This document shows positions 1 to 6,443 of a DNA stretch of 10,893 nt, one piece after another. The DNA is from Halobacteria archaeon (GTDB lineage Archaea > Halobacteriota > Methanoliparia > Methanoliparales > Methanoliparaceae): positions 1-10,893 of the forward strand of contig DUJX01000135.1 of the NCBI GenBank assembly GCA_013329575.1, in the 5' to 3' direction. Below the pieces are notes generated by a model, which saw only the letters and a list, made by a program, of their open reading frames with translations, made no database searches and was not told the DNA's origin. Within the stretch, counting starts at the first letter, position 1; each line of letters opens with the position of its first letter. The position numbers and the translations under genes are program-made.

Positions 1-1
1 C

Positions 2-451
2 TTCTCATATGGTGCATCCGAAGCAAAAGTTCCTGAGATTATGGATGTGGTAATAGATTTAGTCGAAACGGGGACTACACTAGAAAAAAACCGGTTAAAG
101 ATAATAGGAGAGATCATGTCGTCGTACACGGTGTTAATAGCCAATAAAGATAGTATAAAAGACGAATCCAAGAAAAACGAGATAAACGATATTAAGACAC
201 TGCTTCTGGGCGTCATGGAAGGACGAGAAAACGTTTATCTTATCATGAACGTTCCCGATGATAGACTTAACGATCTAATAAGAATGTTGCCAGCGATGAA
301 AAAACCAACGATCTCGCAGCTTTATGATTCTGGTTATTACTCCGTTCAGACCGTTGTCAGTAAGAAAGAGATAAATGTTTTGATTCCAAGATTAAAACAA
401 GCTGGTGCTGAGGATATATTGGAACTTAGCATAAATAAGATTGTCCGGTAG
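2..451 (+). CDS. hisG: ATP phosphoribosyltransferase, long form, C-terminal part (cut by left edge)
   Basis: HisG catalyses the first step of histidine biosynthesis, joining ATP and PRPP to give phosphoribosyl-ATP in the cytoplasm. The frame is open from base 2, so the N-terminal half lies outside the window and 149 residues remain. The visible start reads SYGASEAKVPEI, followed by the VDLVETGTTL-type segment near the end of the catalytic region. This is the PRPP-binding side of HisG (family knowledge). The last ~75 residues, from MEGRENVYLIMNVP through the MKKPTIS motif to AGAEDILEL, match the regulatory ACT-like HisG_C domain. That domain makes this the long form, which works without HisZ and is normally inhibited by histidine. 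An internal ATG at 41 is not the start, because conserved sequence continues upstream of it. The gene converges on lysS. hisD is also in the window but in a separate minus-strand operon, so the his genes are not in one operon here. Confidence 0.93.
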   Translation, partial: FSYGASEAKVPEIMDVVIDLVETGTTLEKNRLKIIGEIMSSYTVLIANKDSIKDESKKNEINDIKTLLLGVMEGRENVYLIMNVPDDRLNDLIRMLPAMKKPTISQLYDSGYYSVQTVVSKKEINVLIPRLKQAGAEDILELSINKIVR

Positions 452-496
452 AGCCAAATAAAGAGATAGATTCGAGGAGATAATAAAATAAGATGT

Positions 497-536
497 TATA
501 AATTTTATCCTCTATCTTTATTCTCTATCCTCTTTT
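497..536 (+). terminator. T-rich end of the hisG transcript
   Basis: The 89-bp gap between the convergent hisG and lysS ends carries repeated T-rich stretches on the plus strand (TTTTATCC, TCTTTATTCTC, CCTCTTTT), which suit archaeal oligo-T termination. An imperfect inverted repeat, AATAAAG(AG)ATAGA at about 457-470 with TCTATCTTTATT at 511-522, could add structure. On the minus strand the lysS transcript meets CTTATTTTATTA at about 481-492. The assignment rests on composition and position only. Confidence 0.4.
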
Positions 537-540
537 GTGA

Positions 541-2043
541 TTATGCATCTGCTACTTCTTTAAATCTTCTTTTTACGAAATCAATACCGACTGTTTTGAT
601 GAATAAACCAGCACGCGGGCCTGATTTTTTATCCAATAGTGCAATATATATAGCTTCAAAGAGTCTGGATACCGTGATACCTACGTCTTCGGCAGCCTGA
701 TAGATAATGTTATGGATATCCTCGCCGGATAATTCATCGGATAATCTCTCGCTTATACGTTTTAACCCCTCTTTTAAGTCTTTATCGAGAGACAAAGCAC
801 TTTCTGGTATAGTCTCCTGTACGCTAAACTTAACAGATTCAGGGGCATAATTCTTCAGCCAATTTATCGCATATTCAGACCATTCTTTAAGTTCGTCATC
901 GTCAAGATGATAGCCGCCTCTCGCAAGGATCTCCTTCGATTTTTGTAGATCACCTTTCGATATCTGAACGACGTTAACCATATGCTCGAAAGGCACCTTT
1001 ATCCGCATGGCCTTCCCTTCTATACGGGAAAACCTTAGCTCTCTGGCACTTAACGGCTCTTTTTCATCGAGCATACTTAAGTTGTTTATAAGTTTTAAAA
1101 TAGATAAGCCCGGATCAAAATTTAAATGTTTATTAGGTCTTGAACTTGCTATTAAATACCTAAGCGCTTCCGGTGGAACCGCTTTTAATACGTCGTATAT
1201 CGAGACCACTATCCCTTTTGAACTTGACATATCATGACCTTTTAATGATATCCATTCATAAACAACAGGGTATGGTGGCTCGTATTCATAGATCTCTCTG
1301 GCTACTCTCTTGCCTGTATCGTAAGATCCGCCAACCGTAGCATGGTCCTTCCCGAACGGTTCAATCGTAACATTTAAGATCCTCCATCTGGCTGGCCAGT
1401 CTATCCTCCATCCTAACTTTCCCTCATCTTTTCTAATATCAGATCGGCCCTCGTGTCCACAATTACATCTGTATTTTACATAATATCCGTCAACAGATAT
1501 TACTTCTGTACCATTAATCTTGCCGCAATTTGCGCATAGCGGTGTATATGGACTCCAATTTTGGGATACTTTCCTTTTACTTTCCGATTCTAATATCTCA
1601 GCAATCTTATCTCTATTCTCAATGGCTATTCGTACTGCATCTTCATATAATCCTTTTTTATACAACTCATGAGAACGGTATATCTTGGGATGTACATCCA
1701 ATATCTCTAATGATTTTAAAAACGGATCTAAAAAATGCTCTGAATATGATTCATGGCAACCAAACGGGTCTGGAATCCTATAAAGCGGTTGACCTACATA
1801 CTCTTTATAAGACTCTGGCAAGAAAGGATACAACCTTCTCAACGGATCGAATGTATCCGCTATATATAAAAATTCGGCCTCTCCTCCAAGATCTAAAAGC
1901 GCTTTATAGATCATATCTCCTGTTAATACCTCGCGCATGTTTCCTATGTGTATCTCACCTGAGGGGGTGATGCCTGTCGCTATAACGTTCTTACCTTTTT
2001 CTAAACATTCTTCTGCAATTCTGTCAGCCCAGTGAATACTCAT
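541..2043 (-). CDS. lysS: class I lysyl-tRNA synthetase
   Basis: The enzyme attaches lysine to tRNA-Lys in the cytoplasm. It is the class I (archaeal-type) LysRS, unrelated to the class II enzyme of most bacteria. The 500-residue length is usual for the family. The class I signatures are both present: GEIHIGN (residues 29-35, the HIGH motif) and MSSSKG (272-277, the KMSKS motif). Between them lies a four-cysteine cluster (C170, C173, C193, C195), as expected for the zinc-binding insert. The C-terminal third is helical, as in the tRNA-binding cage of this family. The start at MSIHWADRIAEE fits the usual LysRS-I N-terminus. No Shine-Dalgarno sequence precedes it, and a TATA box at 2071-2079 predicts a transcript starting almost at the ATG, so translation is probably leaderless. 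It has its own promoter and is separated from the tRNA-Asn gene by about 190 bp. No damage was seen. Confidence 0.97.
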   Translation of the reverse strand: MSIHWADRIAEECLEKGKNVIATGITPSGEIHIGNMREVLTGDMIYKALLDLGGEAEFLYIADTFDPLRRLYPFLPESYKEYVGQPLYRIPDPFGCHESYSEHFLDPFLKSLEILDVHPKIYRSHELYKKGLYEDAVRIAIENRDKIAEILESESKRKVSQNWSPYTPLCANCGKINGTEVISVDGYYVKYRCNCGHEGRSDIRKDEGKLGWRIDWPARWRILNVTIEPFGKDHATVGGSYDTGKRVAREIYEYEPPYPVVYEWISLKGHDMSSSKGIVVSIYDVLKAVPPEALRYLIASSRPNKHLNFDPGLSILKLINNLSMLDEKEPLSARELRFSRIEGKAMRIKVPFEHMVNVVQISKGDLQKSKEILARGGYHLDDDELKEWSEYAINWLKNYAPESVKFSVQETIPESALSLDKDLKEGLKRISERLSDELSGEDIHNIIYQAAEDVGITVSRLFEAIYIALLDKKSGPRAGLFIKTVGIDFVKRRFKEVADA

Positions 2044-2070
2044 TTGAAAGATTAAAATATGATTATAGGA

Positions 2071-2079
2071 TTTAAATAT
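2071..2079 (-). promoter_or_regulatory. TATA box of lysS
   Basis: On the minus strand the sequence reads AATATTTAAA, close to the archaeal box A. Its centre lies about 32 bases before the lysS ATG. With the usual ~26-base spacing, transcription would begin 5-7 bases before or at the start codon, which fits a leaderless mRNA with no Shine-Dalgarno sequence. Confidence 0.55.
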
Positions 2080-2080
2080 T

Positions 2081-2104
2081 GTGTATTAACAAGTGTATTA
2101 ACAA
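2081..2104. repeat. perfect tandem 12-bp repeat upstream of lysS promoter
   Basis: GTGTATTAACAA occurs twice with no gap (2081-2092 and 2093-2104). A diverged third unit, AATTTTAACAA, follows, so the heptamer TTAACAA appears three times. The repeat lies directly upstream of the lysS TATA box on the minus strand, the usual place for an activator site or an upstream promoter element. The function is inferred from position only. Confidence 0.6.
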
Positions 2105-2173
2105 AATTTTAACAAGACTCATCAAACCTTAGATCCGACGATATGAAGATAGAGATTAAAGATAATCCTATCA

Positions 2174-2187
2174 AACCGAGAATCAAA
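2174..2187. repeat. 14-bp direct repeat, copy 1, downstream side of tRNA-Asn
   Basis: AACCGAGAATCAAA here recurs exactly at 2319-2332 on the other side of the tRNA gene, with starts 145 bp apart. Both copies are preceded by ATCAA or ATCAAA, so the similarity runs slightly further. The role is unknown. Confidence 0.6.
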
Positions 2188-2218
2188 TTAAAGACTAAAA
2201 TATCAAGAATTTCTAATA

Positions 2219-2229
2219 AGAAAAAAGAA
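2219..2229 (-). terminator. oligo-T terminator behind tRNA-Asn
   Basis: Just after the tRNA 3' end, the minus strand reads TTCTTTTTTC. A run of six T preceded by TTC is a typical intrinsic stop for archaeal RNA polymerase. It would end the tRNA transcript, or the whole moaC-hisD-aspS-regulator-tRNA transcript if the genes are read together. Confidence 0.5.
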
Positions 2230-2231
2230 TA

Positions 2232-2304
2232 CGCCGCCGACAGGGCTCGGACCTGTGACATCCTGGTTAACAGCCAGGCACTCTACCAACTGAGTTACGG
2301 CGGC
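2232..2304 (-). tRNA. tRNA-Asn (anticodon GUU)
   Basis: The minus strand folds into a complete 73-base cloverleaf. The acceptor stem is GCCGCCG with CGGCGGC. The D arm is ACTC-AGTTGGTA-GAGT. The anticodon arm is CCTGG-CTGTTAA-CCAGG, which places GTT at positions 34-36 and reads asparagine codons. The variable loop is ATGTC and the T arm is ACAGG-TCCGAGC-CCTGT. All stems pair perfectly. The discriminator base is G, no CCA is encoded, and there is no intron. The T loop is odd: it reads TCCGAGC, so position 55 is C instead of the nearly universal U that becomes pseudouridine. The gene lies 61 bp behind the aspS-linked regulator gene on the same strand and may share its transcript. A weak TATA-like TAATATCAAG at 2356-2365 could also drive it alone. 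Confidence 0.95.
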
Positions 2305-2318
2305 ATTTTTACGAGATC

Positions 2319-2332
2319 AACCGAGAATCAAA
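2319..2332. repeat. 14-bp direct repeat, copy 2, upstream side of tRNA-Asn
   Basis: This is the second exact copy of AACCGAGAATCAAA. It lies within the 61-bp leader between the winged-helix gene stop and the tRNA 5' end. Confidence 0.6.
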
Positions 2333-2365
2333 CAAGGCATCGACCGACTCGATAACTTGATATTA

Positions 2366-2716
2366 TTACTGACATAAATCTTTCCTTATAGACCTTATCT
2401 CTTTTATCACGTTATCCAAATCTTCACTAACTTCTTGCATAAATATCTTTGTTTTTTCCGTGGTGATTGCACCTGCAGGTGACGGTTTGATCAAGCCTTT
2501 TTTTTCTAACACACTGAGCGAATACCTGGTCATATAAAAAGATAGACCGAGATTCTTTGCCAGTTTCTTTATACCAATAGGTTCGTTCTCTATAACCTCT
2601 TTTAAAACCTTAATATGCCTGTCAAGTATCTCTATCTCTCTATATATCCCTTTCGTTATACTGTTTTTCCCTTTATAACTCTTTCCTTTTGCATCCTTTT
2701 TATGATCATTTGTCAT
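2366..2716 (-). CDS. small winged-helix DNA-binding protein
   Basis: This 116-residue protein is probably a transcription regulator. The first ~25 residues are lysine-rich and probably disordered. A helix-turn-helix/winged-helix core spans about 33-88: VLKEVIENEPIGIKKLAKNL, then a recognition helix around SFYMTRYSLSVLEKKGLI, then a short wing SPAGAITT. The last ~25 residues form a charged helix that could dimerise. The pattern 'one helix, GIKKLA, RYSL..LE..GLI.PS..GA..T' resembles small archaeal regulators, but I cannot name the family. Its ATG is 25 bases after the aspS stop on the same strand, with no Shine-Dalgarno sequence, so it is probably the last protein gene of the moaC-hisD-aspS operon, just before tRNA-Asn. 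Its targets are unknown, and no operator can be assigned to it. Confidence 0.8.
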   Translation of the reverse strand: MTNDHKKDAKGKSYKGKNSITKGIYREIEILDRHIKVLKEVIENEPIGIKKLAKNLGLSFYMTRYSLSVLEKKGLIKPSPAGAITTEKTKIFMQEVSEDLDNVIKEIRSIRKDLCQ

Positions 2717-2741
2717 AATTTTTTCAATCGTAATTTCAAGA

Positions 2742-4022
2742 TTATGGAATCAGTCTTCTTCTATCTCTCGGGAACATTACAGCCTCTCTAACGTTATCGA
2801 GATCTAGCATGGTCATTACAAGCCTGTCCAGACCGAGGCCCCAACCGGCATGAGGAGGCATTCCGTATCTGAACGCATCGAGATAAAAACTAAAATTATC
2901 CGGATTTAATCCTCTTAACTCCATCTGCTTTTTAAGTAATGCATAATCGTTAATTCTTTGAGAACCTGATGCCAATTCTACGCGAGGATGCATTAAATCA
3001 AATGATTTGGATAAGATCTCGGTCTTTCCCTTTTTCTCCAGAGGCATGGTATAATACGGCTTTAATTTTAGAGGCCACTCTTTTATAAAATAATGTTCTC
3101 CGATCTCATTTCCTAACTTTTTCTCTTCTAAAGATCCAAAATCGTCGCCCCATTTTAGATCTACGATCTCTATTGCTTCTTCGTAAGATATCTGCCTAAA
3201 CGGTCGTGTTGGAATTTTAAGATCGATGCCTATCGTTTTTAAATATTTATCGGCATTGACATTTATGTATTCGTATATATAAATAATTAACTCTTCTAAT
3301 AATTTCATTACCTCGCTATCGTCTACATAGCTCACTTCAACATCGATGGATGTCGCCTCGTTCAAGTGTTTTCTGGTAGAATGTTCTTCCGCTCTAAATA
3401 TCGGTCCTATCTCTAAAACCCGCTCAAACCCGCTCGACATAAGAATCTGTTTATATAACTGGGGGCTTTGGTTTAAAAATGCCTCTCTATCAAAATACGA
3501 TATTGGAAATAACGCTGTTCCCCCCTCTGTCGCTGTTGCAACAATCTTTGGCGTAGTAACCTCTACAAAATTTTTACCATAAAGAAAATCTCTTATAGCT
3601 CTCACAACAAGACCGCGTATCATAAATATCGATTTAACTTTAGGACGCCTCATATCCAGGAACCTATTATCTAGTCTCGTATCAAGCTCGGCTACTACTT
3701 TATCTGTCGGGTCTAACGGAAGAGGAGATTCTGCAACCGATAATATGTCTACAATATTAGGAATAACTTCAAACCCGTTTGGTGCTCTCTCATCCTTGCT
3801 TATTCTTCCTTTTACATGAATAACGCTCTCTCTCGATATTGTCTTCACTTTCTCGATCAATTCGCCCGATACTTTACGTTTTGAAAATGTTACCTGAATG
3901 ATATCGTCCCTCGTCCGTACCAATAAGAATCTTATTCCACCGAGATCTCTTATCTCATGTACCCATCCTGCAATCTCTATATAGCCGTCATCCGTTATAT
4001 TTGCATCTTTTGAATTAATCAT
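2742..4022 (-). CDS. aspS: aspartyl-tRNA synthetase, archaeal type, probably non-discriminating (Asp/Asn)
   Basis: This class II synthetase charges aspartate onto tRNA-Asp and, as argued here, probably also onto tRNA-Asn. Its 426 residues are typical of the archaeal/eukaryotic-like AspRS without the bacterial insertion domain. An OB-fold anticodon domain covers about 1-100. Catalytic-domain marks are ATATEGGT (162-169), QSPQLYKQ (185-192), motif 2 [14 protein letters not shown] (209-222), motif 3 GWGLGLDRL (393-401) and the FPRDRRRL end. In the anticodon domain, GWVH places His at 22 and ERAPNGFE places Pro at 81. The discriminating Thermococcus kodakarensis enzyme has Trp26 and Lys85 there by my alignment from memory. 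His/Pro is the pair linked to relaxed specificity in archaeal-type enzymes. The ATG overlaps the hisD stop (ATGA). The upstream GAAGG is only a weak Shine-Dalgarno match, so translation is probably coupled. Confidence 0.95.
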   Translation of the reverse strand: MINSKDANITDDGYIEIAGWVHEIRDLGGIRFLLVRTRDDIIQVTFSKRKVSGELIEKVKTISRESVIHVKGRISKDERAPNGFEVIPNIVDILSVAESPLPLDPTDKVVAELDTRLDNRFLDMRRPKVKSIFMIRGLVVRAIRDFLYGKNFVEVTTPKIVATATEGGTALFPISYFDREAFLNQSPQLYKQILMSSGFERVLEIGPIFRAEEHSTRKHLNEATSIDVEVSYVDDSEVMKLLEELIIYIYEYINVNADKYLKTIGIDLKIPTRPFRQISYEEAIEIVDLKWGDDFGSLEEKKLGNEIGEHYFIKEWPLKLKPYYTMPLEKKGKTEILSKSFDLMHPRVELASGSQRINDYALLKKQMELRGLNPDNFSFYLDAFRYGMPPHAGWGLGLDRLVMTMLDLDNVREAVMFPRDRRRLIP

Positions 4023-5248
4023 AATATCCTTCTCTCTATTGATCTCGCATGAGTTTTTAGCCCCTCTTTCTCAGCCATTAATATTACATCTTCCCCTATT
4101 ACTTTTAATGCGTCTTTATCCAACATCTGAACGGACATCCTTTTCAAAAAATCATCTACAGATAACCCAGATAAAACTTTTGCATACCCTGCAGTTGGAA
4201 GAATATGGTTGGTCCCTGAAGCATAATCACCTGCAGCAACAGGGGAATATTCTCCTATAAATATAGATCCGGCATTTTTTATATGTTTTAATACATATAT
4301 CGGATCTTCTGTTATTATTTCCAGATGTTCCGGCGCAAAATCGTTTGTTATCCTTATAGAATCGTCTATAGAATCCGATTTAACCAGATATATACTGCCC
4401 TTCTTGACGATATCATCCGCCTGTTCTATCTCCTCTTCAACCTGTTCTATAAGATCCTCTGATGTTGTGATTAATATCGCTCTCGAATTATAATCATGCT
4501 CGGCCTGTGCGAGTAAATCAAGTGCTAGAAATTCAGGGATTGCAGATTTGTCAGCCAGAATCAATAACTCGCTCGGTCCTGCAGGAAAATCTATCTCTAC
4601 TCGGTCTTTTAAAAGAATCTTTGCCGCAGTAACATACCTGTTTCCAGGACCGACGATCTTTTCCACTTTTGGGATTGTCTCGGTTCCATAAGCCAATCCT
4701 GCTATCGCCTGCGCGCCACCCACCTTGTACACGGAAACATTGGTTATCTTCGCAGCGACAAGAATTAAATCGTCTATCTTTCCCTTTTTATTAGGGGGGG
4801 TACAGACAGATATATTTTTAACACCAGCGACCTTTGCAGGAATAACAGACATTAATAGGCTCGAAAAATACGACGATGGGACATAACAGCCTACATTCTC
4901 CATCGGAACAAAAATTTCTCCGAGTATCGATCCGTCGTTCTCTATAAACCAATTCTTTCTTCTTTGTTTATCGTGATACGAGTATATTCGTTTGTAAGCT
5001 AAATTCAAGGAATCGACCGTTCTTTGATCGACGTTATCCATCGCAGAATCAAACTCTTCGTTGGTGACAGAGATATCATCGAGATCTACATTGTCAAATT
5101 TTTTCTCTAATCGTATGATCGCCTTATCTCCCTCCGTCCGAACATCGTTTATTATCCTTCTTACGTCGTCATATACATCTTCGATGACAGACCTTCTATC
5201 AAAGAAACTCTCATTCAAATCGTTGATATGACATTTTTGCATCATCAT
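4019..5248 (-). CDS. hisD: histidinol dehydrogenase
   Basis: HisD performs the last two steps of histidine synthesis, oxidising L-histidinol to L-histidine with two NAD+ at a zinc site. The 409 residues approach the usual ~430. Family landmarks are present: the [20 protein letters not shown] region (123-142), [16 protein letters not shown] (175-190), [10 protein letters not shown] (197-206) and [12 protein letters not shown] (222-233). The zinc and catalytic residues of the family appear as Q248 and H251 (AQAEHD), E307 and H308 (APEHLE), D341 (GDYASGTNH) and H400 near the C-terminus ([11 protein letters not shown]). Three ATG codons open the gene. The first is preferred because AAGGAG lies 11 bases before it and it forms an ATGA overlap with the moaC stop. 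The 3' end overlaps the aspS start in the same way, so translation of the three genes is probably coupled. No defect was seen. Confidence 0.97.
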   Translation of the reverse strand: MMMQKCHINDLNESFFDRRSVIEDVYDDVRRIINDVRTEGDKAIIRLEKKFDNVDLDDISVTNEEFDSAMDNVDQRTVDSLNLAYKRIYSYHDKQRRKNWFIENDGSILGEIFVPMENVGCYVPSSYFSSLLMSVIPAKVAGVKNISVCTPPNKKGKIDDLILVAAKITNVSVYKVGGAQAIAGLAYGTETIPKVEKIVGPGNRYVTAAKILLKDRVEIDFPAGPSELLILADKSAIPEFLALDLLAQAEHDYNSRAILITTSEDLIEQVEEEIEQADDIVKKGSIYLVKSDSIDDSIRITNDFAPEHLEIITEDPIYVLKHIKNAGSIFIGEYSPVAAGDYASGTNHILPTAGYAKVLSGLSVDDFLKRMSVQMLDKDALKVIGEDVILMAEKEGLKTHARSIERRIL

Positions 5249-5754
5249 TTTTCGTCTTTCTCCTTACGAACTACTTTTATATCGGATATTCTCGTGGTCG
5301 GGTACTCTCCTTTCTCGTCCTTTTCGAGATATTTGACCATATCCCATATGGTTAATAAAGATATACTTAACCCATATAATGCTTCCATCTCCACCCCAGT
5401 TTTATAGAAAGATTCGACCGTTGCCTCAGCCTCAATATAGTCTTTATCTACCTTGAATATTATATCCGCATTCGTTAAGGGTATTGGATGGCATAATGGG
5501 ATTACATTCGACGTATTTTTAATAGCCATTATTCCTGATACCTCTGCAGCAGATAATACGTCGCCTTTCTTTATCTCTCCATCTTTTATTGCTATTATAG
5601 TAGATTCTTTCAAGTATATTCGGCCTGATGCAACGGCTCTTCGCCGGACATCTTTTTTATCGCCTATATCGACCATTGAAAATCTTTTGATCTGTTCTGA
5701 ATCATGAAATCCTCGATCTTGCATCATCTTTTCTCTATTTAGTCTCTCATCCAT
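5245..5754 (-). CDS. moaC: cyclic pyranopterin monophosphate synthase
   Basis: MoaC converts the MoaA product 3',8-cyclo-dihydro-GTP into cyclic pyranopterin monophosphate, the first stable intermediate of molybdenum or tungsten cofactor synthesis. The 169 residues match the family. Visible motifs are MVDIGDK (27-33), the KKGDVLSAAEVSGIMAIKNT segment, LCHPIPL (87-93, with the conserved His89), KTGVEMEAL (118-126) and WDMVK (137-141, with the Asp and Lys of the active site). The first ~26 residues form an extension before the conserved core. Starts at residues 10, 11 or 27 are possible, but the first ATG best fits the TATA-like element at 5779-5786 for a leaderless mRNA. It is the first gene of the operon with hisD, aspS and the small regulator. 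No other molybdopterin gene lies nearby, so the grouping does not reflect one pathway. Confidence 0.95.
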   Translation of the reverse strand: MDERLNREKMMQDRGFHDSEQIKRFSMVDIGDKKDVRRRAVASGRIYLKESTIIAIKDGEIKKGDVLSAAEVSGIMAIKNTSNVIPLCHPIPLTNADIIFKVDKDYIEAEATVESFYKTGVEMEALYGLSISLLTIWDMVKYLEKDEKGEYPTTRISDIKVVRKEKDEK

Positions 5755-5778
5755 ATACTTCGCAGACCTAAGTTATGT

Positions 5779-5786
5779 TAATATTA
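5779..5786. promoter_or_regulatory. shared palindromic TATA-like element between moaC and PUA gene
   Basis: TAATATTA is a perfect palindrome in the 53-bp gap between the divergent moaC and PUA genes. Its centre is about 28 bases from the moaC ATG and about 25 bases from the PUA ATG. Those are the spacings expected for a TATA box driving leaderless transcripts in both directions. Neither start has a Shine-Dalgarno sequence. No second TATA candidate is evident in the gap. Confidence 0.55.
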
Positions 5787-5807
5787 CATTAAAGTTTCTC
5801 TTATATT

Positions 5808-6314
5808 ATGAGAGAGGATCAAGATGCATCAGACGATTTAAAACATAGCATCATTCTTAATTATCTTCGTACGATAGCAGATTTTCAATTTGCCGTAGGT
5901 TCGGGCGAGGTATTATTTCCAAATAATGTTGAGATATTCTATTCCAAGACCGGAAAGCCGAGACAGGTTTTTTTGGATAAAAAGAGAATCGCTACGATTA
6001 GACCAAAGGATGGATTATTCACCTTGAGCATATTAGGTGCAGAACTCTTAAAAAATAGTTTTTCTTATCCATCCTTCCGAGTTGTAGTGATGAACGACGT
6101 CTCAGAGTTTATTGCAGACGGAAAGAACGTTTTTGCAAAGCACGTTTTATCCGTCGATCCAAATATAAAAGGGGAAGAAGAGGTCATAGTTGTAGACGAA
6201 GATGATATCCTCTTGGGCACAGGAAGATCTGTTCTGAACGCCGATGAGATGTTGTTGTTTAACATAGGAGTTGCCGTTAATATACGATACGGAATCAATT
6301 CTTCCGGTTCTTAA
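5808..6314 (+). CDS. stand-alone PUA-domain RNA-binding protein
   Basis: This cytoplasmic protein of 168 residues is presumably RNA-binding. The N-terminal half (about 10-85: HSIILNYLRTIADFQFAVGSG, EVLFPNN, DGLFTLSILGAELL) resembles the domain that precedes PUA in archaeosine tRNA-guanine transglycosylase. The C-terminal half (about 88-160) is a PUA domain: FRVVVMNDVSEFIADGKNVFAKHV, then VIVVDEDDILLGTGRSVL and EMLLFNIGVAVNIRYG. The full ~580-residue transglycosylase with its catalytic barrel is absent. The gene therefore fits the small archaeal proteins that consist only of the tRNA-binding tail. Its RNA target and any partner are unknown. It is divergent from moaC, and the lack of a Shine-Dalgarno sequence plus the TATA-like element about 25 bases upstream suggest a leaderless mRNA. 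The transcript probably ends in the T-rich stretch after 6314. Confidence 0.88.
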   Translation: MREDQDASDDLKHSIILNYLRTIADFQFAVGSGEVLFPNNVEIFYSKTGKPRQVFLDKKRIATIRPKDGLFTLSILGAELLKNSFSYPSFRVVVMNDVSEFIADGKNVFAKHVLSVDPNIKGEEEVIVVDEDDILLGTGRSVLNADEMLLFNIGVAVNIRYGINSSGS

Positions 6315-6321
6315 ACTGCAA

Positions 6322-6352
6322 TCTTCTTTCATCCATTTATTTATACAAATTA
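6322..6352 (+). terminator. T-rich stretch after the PUA gene
   Basis: The sequence after the PUA stop contains TCTTCTTTC and ATTTATTTAT with no strong hairpin. This suits archaeal T-run termination before the next promoter at 6401. Evidence is composition only. Confidence 0.3.
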
Positions 6353-6358
6353 TAAAAA

Positions 6359-6393
6359 TTACAAAGTTTTTTTAATTAAAAATTACTTTGTAA
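6359..6393. promoter_or_regulatory. inverted-repeat operator candidate
   Basis: Perfect 9-bp arms TTACAAAGT (6359-6367) and ACTTTGTAA (6385-6393) face each other across 17 bp. The middle holds the palindrome TTTAATTAAA (6371-6380). The element ends 7 bp before the TATA box of the membrane protein/regulator pair, overlapping or abutting the site for transcription factor B. A dimeric winged-helix protein is the expected ligand. The downstream regulator at 7096 is the obvious candidate, by inference. Confidence 0.6.
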
Positions 6394-6400
6394 CAAAAAG

Positions 6401-6408
6401 TATATTAA
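6401..6408 (+). promoter_or_regulatory. TATA box of the membrane protein/regulator operon
   Basis: TATATTAA lies about 26 bases before 6430. Transcription would start there, leaving a leader of roughly 14 bases that consists almost only of the Shine-Dalgarno sequence before the ATG at 6444. Confidence 0.5.
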
Positions 6409-6427
6409 TGATAAGATGCATAAAGAC

Positions 6428-6436
6428 AAAAGGAGG
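6428..6436 (+). promoter_or_regulatory. strong Shine-Dalgarno site deciding the start at 6444
   Basis: AAAGGAGGT is followed by seven A residues and then ATG at 6444. This selects 6444 over the in-frame ATG at 6408, which would lie upstream of the site and close to the TATA box. It is the strongest ribosome-binding site in the window. Confidence 0.8.
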
Positions 6437-6443
6437 TAAAAAA

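Noticed and set aside
1007..1970. Two plus-strand open frames (76 and 146 codons) inside lysS
   Set aside because: Both are shadows of the conserved LysRS coding sequence.
2143..2355. Plus-strand open frame of 70 codons covering the tRNA region
   Set aside because: It runs antisense through a complete tRNA-Asn gene and its peptide has no family features.
6408..6443. Upstream in-frame ATG at 6408 as start of the membrane protein
   Set aside because: It overlaps the TATA box and precedes the strong Shine-Dalgarno site. The ATG at 6444 has the correct seven-base spacing.
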